From: JBFJVZ01 sp041623895
Lineage (GTDB): Bacteria > Planctomycetota > Planctomycetia > Pirellulales > Pirellulaceae
NCBI GenBank assembly: GCA_041623895.1
Contig: JBFJVZ010000135.1
Span: 1-16,483, forward strand
Direction: 5' to 3'
Length of the DNA stretch: 16,483 nt
In this document: positions 7,517 to 13,600 of the stretch, piece by piece
Layout of the letters: every line of letters begins with the position of its first letter
Position numbering within the stretch: the first letter of the stretch is position 1
Position numbers and translations under genes: made by a program
The notes under the pieces: model-generated
Databases searched by the model: none
Told to the model about the DNA's origin: nothing
The model's input: the letters and a program-made list of their open reading frames with translations, nothing else

Positions 7517-8200
7517 TCAGCCTTCTTTTTGTGCTCCAAGCGAACGCGACAACCGCTCTGCAAACGCGGCATAGACCGCGTATCCGTCGTTCATGAGCTC
7601 TTTGATTTGCTCCGGCTTTTTGCGGCCACGGTGAACGAAGATGAAAACTCCCGGCGCGCTCTCGATATACGATTTCTTGCGCGCTGCCAGAAAGTCGAGC
7701 AGTTTGGCATCAAAAAACTTGCGAATCGCTGCTTCGTTTTCGCCCTTCAACACAAACGATTTCGAGAACTCCGGGTGGTCGTCGAAATCGATATCTTGCA
7801 TTCCGAGGGCGGCACCGATCTTGGAAAAGAATCCTTCCGGTCGCATGCTGAATTTCGGCAGACCGAGTGAATTCGATTCCATGGCAACCACGGTTTGCTG
7901 GTGCGTGTGTTGGTTCTTGCCGTGGCCGGTGGTGTACTGATAATCGAAAATCATCAGATTGGTCGCTTCCGTTTCCGCTTTCATGATGTTCTTTATCTTG
8001 CGGCTGTGACCTTTGTTGAACAACGAAAAGATCTGCATCTTTTCCAACAGTCCATCATTCTCGGTCGGAGAAAAGTCCAAGCCGAGATCAGCAGCCACAG
8101 TCGTTAATGATTCCGTACGTTTCTTTTCGTACAGATACACGAGTCCGAGAACGACGCCGATGATGGCAAGGATTCCTAAAATTACAAAAACGGCAACCAT
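7517..8200 (-). CDS. Single-pass membrane protein of unknown function
   Basis: This is a 227-residue protein on the minus strand, convergent with the secreted-protein gene. Residues 2-23 form one hydrophobic segment (VAVFVILGILAIIGVVLGLV), followed by the positive stretch YEKKRTE, so the body is predicted to face the cytoplasm. The soluble part contains FDYQYTTGHGKNQHTHQQTVV (about 85-105), a Gly/His/Gln-rich hairpin, then a compact C-terminal half with the strand GVFIFVHRGRKKP. The pattern faintly recalls DUF3137-like membrane proteins, but I cannot confirm this. No clear Shine-Dalgarno precedes the ATG, which is common in planctomycetes. It is divergent from pspA and shares the 502-base regulatory interval with it. 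Confidence 0.78.
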   Translation of the reverse strand: MVAVFVILGILAIIGVVLGLVYLYEKKRTESLTTVAADLGLDFSPTENDGLLEKMQIFSLFNKGHSRKIKNIMKAETEATNLMIFDYQYTTGHGKNQHTHQQTVVAMESNSLGLPKFSMRPEGFFSKIGAALGMQDIDFDDHPEFSKSFVLKGENEAAIRKFFDAKLLDFLAARKKSYIESAPGVFIFVHRGRKKPEQIKELMNDGYAVYAAFAERLSRSLGAQKEG

Positions 8201-8490
8201 TTGAACGATCAGATTCTGGTGGATCAGACTTCGAGGAATCTCCGCGGATTACGGATGTCAATGAGCGGATAATCTTGGCGTGGCCCACAACGAACGCGAA
8301 AGCTAACCAGACCCAGAGAATCTCGTGAATTCCAACGTACCGAATACGAAGCATCGGCGCCGACACACCTTTTGAGTGCAATTCGAAAACTGCCAAATTC
8401 GGCCACACTTACTGAGTTGCACCCACCAGGGCCTTTATTGAGCTTACTCGGTCTCGTCAAAAGGCCGATTTGTTGCCCGAATAACCTCGG

Positions 8491-8513
8491 CGTGCACTGT
8501 GCGTCGGTGCACG
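8491..8513. promoter_or_regulatory. Inverted repeat, candidate enhancer site for a sigma-54 activator
   Basis: CGTGCAC (8491-8497) and GTGCACG (8507-8513) are perfect 7-bp inverted arms around a 9-base centre. Their midpoint is about 100 bases upstream of the start point predicted from the sigma-54 promoter, within the usual range for enhancer sites bound by AAA+ activators such as PspF. The activator gene itself is not in the window, so this is inferred from position and symmetry. Confidence 0.45.
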
Positions 8514-8575
8514 ATTCTGCGACTTGGCGCTGCGGAATCGATCGCATCTCAGTTCCGAAGGCTACTTCCTTGAAC

Positions 8576-8591
8576 CGGCACGTAATTTGCC
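8576..8591 (+). promoter_or_regulatory. Sigma-54 (RpoN) promoter upstream of pspA
   Basis: CGGCACGTAATTTGCC matches the -24/-12 consensus TGGCACG-N4-TTGC(A/T) at every core position: GG at 8577-8578, GC at 8589-8590, exactly ten bases between them, and CACG and TTGC intact. Only the flanking first and last bases differ. It points toward pspA, with a predicted start near 8602 and a leader of about 100 bases. Sigma-54 control of psp genes is established in enterobacteria. Confidence 0.7.
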
Positions 8592-8702
8592 TCACGTTGG
8601 TAATTCGAGAAGCTTTCCGTCGATGAGAGGCTCCCTCTAATTGAAGCGTTGGTGTGAACGCTGCACATTCGCGGAACTTGGAACCGAAGCGGGGATAGAG
8701 CC

Positions 8703-9386
8703 ATGAGTTTCTTTTCGAGAGTATCGGACATCATTAACGCCAATGTCAGCGACTTGCTGGATCGTGCCGAGGATCCAGAAAAGATGGTCAAAATGCTGAT
8801 ATTTGAGATGGAGGAGCAAATCGAAACGGCGCGAGAAGGCATCGTCAAGGCGATTGCCGGCGAAAAAAAGTTGGAAGTTAACTTGACCAAGAACCGGAAG
8901 GAAGCCGCGGACTGGCACGCCAAAGCGGAGGCGGCCATCGAGCGAGCCGATGAGGATCTGGCTCGCAAGTGCCTTGCGCGAAAGAAGGAACACGACAAAA
9001 TTGCCGACAGCCTTCAGCCGCAATGGGAACGGGCTCGCCAAACCAGCGACTCGCTGAAATCAGATCTGCGGCGCATGGAGGAAAAACTGGATGAGGCCAT
9101 TCGTCGGCGTGACAGCCTGGTGGCTCGTCAAATGGCTGCCGAGGCCCAACGTGAAGTCCAAAGCGTTGCCCCATCATTAAGTCGTGCTCAACGCAGCTTC
9201 GCCAAGTTTGATCGCATGGAACGCCGCGTGGAAGATATGGAATCCGAGGCCGCAGCCGCCGCCGAGCTGTCCGACGTTTCCAGCGAGCTCGATCATGAGG
9301 TGGAACAAAAACAGAAAGACGCGGAAGTAGAGTTCGAACTGGCCGCGTTGAAAAAGCAAGTCGAGTCGAAACAGACCGACCGGTAA
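8703..9386 (+). CDS. pspA: Phage shock protein A (PspA/IM30 family)
   Basis: This 227-residue protein is close in length to E. coli PspA (222). It begins with the family's amphipathic membrane-binding helix and the following conserved segment (MSFFSRVSDIINANVSDLLD, then RAEDPEKM at 21-28). The remainder is almost entirely charged, heptad-like coiled coil, as in PspA and Vipp1, which assemble into ESCRT-III-like rings and rods on damaged cytoplasmic membrane. The start at 8703 is supported by GGGGA at 8691-8695 and by the conserved N-terminus. The upstream sigma-54 promoter suggests stress induction. No pspB, pspC or pspF is present; instead the next gene, 89 bases on, begins the zinc-ribbon/giant membrane protein. 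Confidence 0.93.
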   Translation: MSFFSRVSDIINANVSDLLDRAEDPEKMVKMLIFEMEEQIETAREGIVKAIAGEKKLEVNLTKNRKEAADWHAKAEAAIERADEDLARKCLARKKEHDKIADSLQPQWERARQTSDSLKSDLRRMEEKLDEAIRRRDSLVARQMAAEAQREVQSVAPSLSRAQRSFAKFDRMERRVEDMESEAAAAAELSDVSSELDHEVEQKQKDAEVEFELAALKKQVESKQTDR

Positions 9387-9464
9387 TCGGATTTGCCTTG
9401 CGGTCTTACGTCGCTTGATTGATCGGCACCGCTGGAGAATGCGGCAATCAGTTGCATAGCGATC

Positions 9465-9470
9465 GAGGTG
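9465..9470 (+). promoter_or_regulatory. Ribosome binding site deciding the start at 9476
   Basis: GAGGTG ends five bases before the ATG at 9476. An in-frame ATG at 9419 would add 19 residues that look random and precede the zinc ribbon, so 9476 is preferred. Confidence 0.6.
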
Positions 9471-9475
9471 CGTGC

Positions 9476-10642
9476 ATGCTGAGTTCGACGATCGCGTGCC
9501 CTCAATGTGGCACCGACAACTCGATCCATCGCCTGTGGTGCCGCCACTGCGGCAGGCCACTTCCGGCTCGCTCGGCACCGCCGCCTGTTCATCACCGGTT
9601 GGATACCGAGCGAGCGGCGATTTACAAGCGTGTGATCGATGACGTCGAAGCTCAGGCGCAAAACATGGAATTTCAGACGTATAAGGCGGTCAAAGATTTT
9701 TCTGCAGATCAAATCGCGGAGATTGAATATCGGACACTTGAACGACAACGGCTGCACGATCTTCATGAACTCGTGCTCAAGGCGCGGGCCGCGGCAAGCT
9801 CCGGTCGCCTCCAGGATACTCTCGAAATACTTCAAAACGGACTCCAGCAGGATCGAGGCGAGTATCAGCTTCGACGAATGATTGCCGAAGTCAAAGAGAA
9901 GATTCAACAGCGTGAGCAGTCACTGCAAGCAAACCGCAAGGCCAAAGCATTGTTCCAAGATGCGATGGCGTGCCTCGAGGCTGATCGACTGGAAGAGGCC
10001 GAAGAGCATCTACGACAAGCCAGGCAACTTGCGCCCGACGACTCACGAATCATGGCAACGCTAAAGCAAACCGAGATTCGGCTTGCCCAGCAACGGGAAC
10101 GCAAACTTTCCGAGCAAGAAGCTCGGAAGCGAGCTGAGCAGATCTCGGCGATGGATGCCGACGAGCAACTCCCGACCGCGGAACCGATTGAGGAATCCGC
10201 TCCCGCTGGGCGGCGTTTTGCCGACGTGAGTTTTGTTGACGAGGCGGAGGAAATCCCGAGTCCAATGCGTCGCGTGATCGATTCGGCCTCGCAATGGTCG
10301 TCGGTGGTCAAACCGTTCCTGGTCGATAATTTTGGCTGGTTCGTTGGCGCTTTTCTGGTCGTTTCCGGATTTATTGTCCTGATCGTGACGTTCTGGGGAA
10401 CGATCGAGCAGAACCGCATCCTGATGCACTCGCTGGTCTACATCACGGTGGCAGCAGCGACGGGAATGTTTTTTGCCTTGGCCTACTTTATGCGAGTGAA
10501 GTACCCCCAACTGGAGACGTCAAGCAACGTCTTGCTGGTCATCGTGGCGCTGTTGATTCCTTTATTGTTCATGGCGGCGATGCTGACATCTTTCATCCCG
10601 GTGACACCTGCGGATGTCGCCTCCCTGCATCATTCCGGGTGA
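9476..10642 (+). CDS. Zinc-ribbon, TPR-like, membrane protein; probable N-terminal part of the giant gene that follows
   Basis: This is a 388-residue product. A zinc ribbon lies at the N-terminus (Cys8, Cys11, Cys22, Cys25; ACPQC and WCRHC). A long helical, charged region (about 40-220) includes two TPR-like helix pairs: AAASSGRLQDTLEILQNGL, and ALFQDAMACLEADRLEEAEE then HLRQARQLAPDD. After an acidic linker, a motif VKPF (Pro280) starts three hydrophobic segments at about 290-309, 318-340 and 352-374, and then the frame stops at TGA 10640-10642. In the repeat pattern of the next ORF, units have four membrane segments, so this ORF ends one segment short. It lies 89 bases after pspA, probably in one operon. 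It could be a separate subunit or a frameshifted half; I favour the latter. Function unknown. Confidence 0.8.
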   Translation: MLSSTIACPQCGTDNSIHRLWCRHCGRPLPARSAPPPVHHRLDTERAAIYKRVIDDVEAQAQNMEFQTYKAVKDFSADQIAEIEYRTLERQRLHDLHELVLKARAAASSGRLQDTLEILQNGLQQDRGEYQLRRMIAEVKEKIQQREQSLQANRKAKALFQDAMACLEADRLEEAEEHLRQARQLAPDDSRIMATLKQTEIRLAQQRERKLSEQEARKRAEQISAMDADEQLPTAEPIEESAPAGRRFADVSFVDEAEEIPSPMRRVIDSASQWSSVVKPFLVDNFGWFVGAFLVVSGFIVLIVTFWGTIEQNRILMHSLVYITVAAATGMFFALAYFMRVKYPQLETSSNVLLVIVALLIPLLFMAAMLTSFIPVTPADVASLHHSG

Positions 10643-10646
10643 AACG
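10602..10646 (+). other. Probable frameshift or gene-split junction
   Basis: The upstream frame stops at TGA 10640-10642. The downstream frame is open from just after its own TGA at 10602-10604, so both frames are open for about 35 bases. Skipping one base here, for instance in GGG at 10637-10639, joins them. The first good ATG of the downstream frame is at 10647, four bases after the stop, which would also allow coupled re-initiation. See the matching finding for the repeat-register argument. Confidence 0.55.
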
Positions 10647-13600
10647 ATGAACACAACAGCGGTTTTGATTGGCGTGTTCTATGGTGTGATTTCGGCGGTT
10701 GCCTGCTACATCGTGTCGATGATCACATCGGGGCTTTTCGCACGGCCGTTTTACCGACTGTACGCGCGCGTGTTGGTCGGCATCTGCTGCGTGATGCTGT
10801 TGGCGCCGGGCCTTCGCTGGCTGGGCGGCGTTAATCCCGAGCTCGCCGCGATAGCACTGACGCTGGCGCAATACGCTGTCATGGTCGTGCTGGGCTATGG
10901 CGTGTTTCGTTTCAACCGCGACTACATGAAGAAGGTATTCCTGGACCGGAAGACGCATGCCTACTTCACTTTTGGGACGCTGGCCAACGCAGCTGTCGTT
11001 ACACTCGCCTTTCTCCACTTCTCGATCACTGGGGCTCCTGCCTGGCGGCAGCACGGCGAGGGCTATATCGGAATCGCTCACTACGGTCCGCTGCTGGTCA
11101 TGCTCGCGGCGATGATCTTTCACACGGACTTTCATCTGAAAGAGTCCGTCGGTGATTTGCGTCGATTCAGCCGATTCACGTTTGTCGGATACGCGGTTTC
11201 GTTTCTGGGCCTGGCGTTTTCGATTGTGCCTTACCTGGGAATATCGATGGCCGAGCTGGGAGTGGCCGCCAGCGCAAGCCCGCTGCTAGAGAATTTCTTC
11301 AGCGCCCAGGCACTGTTGATCGCGATCATTGTCTACGCGTGGATGGTCTGGCGTTACGAATCGATTCCGCCGCTGTTCCTGTTACTGCTTGCCGTGATCG
11401 CCGAATACCACGTATTGATCGCGCAATGGGCGATCAAGGCATTTGGCCCAGCAAGCTGGGGGCTCGCAGCGTTGCCGCTGTTTACCGCGCTGGTCTTTCT
11501 GGATGACTATTTTACGAAATGGGACGAGCGGAAACGAAAGCGGCTCGACGAAGCGGATCCCAGGCAGCAAGCAGATCTCGCGGTTCGATTTGCGATGCCG
11601 TTCCGCCTCGTGCTGACAGGACTCGGTATCGCGCTGTTTTGCATCACGTTGTCGACACGGCTGGGCCCCCCATCGGGAAGTTTCTATACCTGGTTGACGG
11701 CAACGTTCGCAATCTATGCCTGCTTCTTTGTGGCAATGGCGGTCTTTCGAAAAGAACCGGCGGTCGTCTACGTCAGCGGATCGCTCGCCGGATTGGCGGC
11801 GCTGCTCGGCCCAGCCTTGCCGGGCGGCCCACTATCGATGGCGCTGCTTGGCGTTCTCGCCGCACTCTGGGGCGCGGCGGCCATCTTTGGTGATCGGATC
11901 AACTTGAAACGCCAGTGGCGGACACCGCTTTGCGATTGCTCCCTGCTTTCAGCTTCCCTGGTAACGGTGATGGTATTTCTCCAACACTTCCTGGGACCGC
12001 ATCCCTATTTCTTTGACGCAGTCGGGTTGCTGCATGCGGTTGGCCTCGCTTTTGCGGCGATCGCTTTTCTGATTTGTGCTTATCAGTATCGTTCCAAGCT
12101 GCCAGTTTTCGCTGCCCTGTTTGCAGTCGCGACTTCCGTTCCTCCGTGGTGTGCTGCAATCGGGCTGGCCGCGACGAGCGTGGCTGCGCTGATTCAGCGG
12201 AGAAGGAAAGAAGAAAGTGCAATGGCTTTGGAAGATCGGCTGACACTCTTTGGGACGATCGGCCTTCCTGGGGGCAGTGTCTTGCCGGAGTTGTACGAGC
12301 AGCCGTTGACGATCGGCGCGATTCCGCTCGCGCTGATCGGGCTGTTAATTTCGGCTTCGCACGTTCTGCAAGGCAACTTGACCGCAACCGTTTTGATTGG
12401 CGCTGCCATGTCGGCGATCGTGCTGTTATGGTTGACGGGCAGCTATCGAGTTGCCTGGCTGTACGTTACGGCACTGGCGGCCAGCTATTTTGCCGTCCAC
12501 TCGATCGCGCACGGATTGTCGTTTCACGATTGGCCGGATGCAAAGGCACTGTCGGCTCATCTGCTTGTCGCTGCCACGATCTCCCTGGCGGGATGGACGG
12601 TCGCGACCGCTTACGCCAAGTGGTGCGAGGCTCTGCTGAAACGTGTGGCCGAAAAAAAAGAACCCGGAATTCGCGTTAGGCGTGCCTTCTATGCAGGATG
12701 GCTTTATCAGGTTACGTGGGCGGCGGCATGCGCCGTGCTCGTAGTGATCGGATTGATGTGGTTCCGTAACGCAGGCACACCAATCGTTCTATGCGTCGCT
12801 GCTGCGATGATCGCTCCCCTGTTCGCGCACGCCGCGTCGCTGTACGGTTCGCAAGTGGGATCCTACCTGTCCCTGTCGGCGTTCACGCTGGCCTTGCTGA
12901 ACGCACTGACAGCCGTCGATGTCCCCAGACCGGAGATGTCGCTGGTATTTGGCGTTGTTGGAATGACGGCGGCTGCGATAGCCTGCTTCGCATGGCCACG
13001 ACAGTACAGCCATTTGCCAGCGCAACAAGACGCGTTCATTACATCGACGCTTCGTCTCCCGTCACTCGATGCGACCGGAATCGCACTTTGGCTCGGTCCG
13101 TTGGCGGTCTACTCGCTGGTCTGTAGTTTCGCCGCCACCGTCGTCGGCTTGATAATCGACGGTGATGCCGAGACGGTCTTGGGGATCACCTGGCCAGCCT
13201 GTGCGACGCTTGCTTTGGCGGCTGCTTCGTACCTGCTGTCCACGCGAGCCTTTCGCAATCCAGCGATTTATATAGCAGGAATCGGATTCGCATACTCCGC
13301 AGTTCACGCCTCGGTTTTCCTGTTACTGGGGTATGAGCGTCTGGATTTACAGGCCAGACTGGTTCACTTGGCCGTGATGGCGGGCCTGGCGTTGGCAAGC
13401 TGTTGCCTGTCAGCTGTCAATGCTTACGTCATCAATGTGCGTTTATCACGTGCTGACAAAGATGCGCAAACCTCACTGCGCGACAACCGAGAGTTCTTCG
13501 CCGGGATTCTGATGGACGTTGCCTTTGTGGCGAGCGTGCTAACGCTGTTCGGCGTTGCCAAAGAGATCGCCTTTGAAGAAGTCATAACGCCAGCTTCGGC

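Larger units (their letters stand above)
8201..8702. other. Non-coding interval between the minus-strand gene and pspA
   Basis: This 502-base divergent region holds no credible gene; the open frames in it have poor protein character. It contains an inverted repeat at 8491-8513 and a sigma-54-type promoter at 8576-8591. The leader has two small hairpins: AGAGG/CCTCT at 8626-8638 and GCGTT/AACGC at 8646-8661. The promoter of the minus-strand gene must lie at the left end but is not evident. Confidence 0.6.

Noticed and set aside
8224..8595. Minus-strand 123-codon frame in the pspA upstream region
   Set aside because: Unconvincing composition, no ribosome site, and it covers the sigma-54 promoter and the upstream inverted repeat.
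9419..9475. Upstream ATG for the zinc-ribbon ORF
   Set aside because: The 19 extra residues look random, and the ATG at 9476 has GAGGTG at ideal spacing.
10614..10646. Alternative ATG for the giant ORF
   Set aside because: It has no ribosome site, and its 11 extra residues look like a shifted reading of the upstream ORF. Kept only as an alternative because the real product may be fused to the upstream ORF.
12074..12679. Plus-strand 201-codon frame inside the giant membrane gene
   Set aside because: It is out of phase with the continuous 1945-codon frame, and its product is Arg/Cys/Ser-rich, as expected from a shifted reading of a hydrophobic coding sequence.
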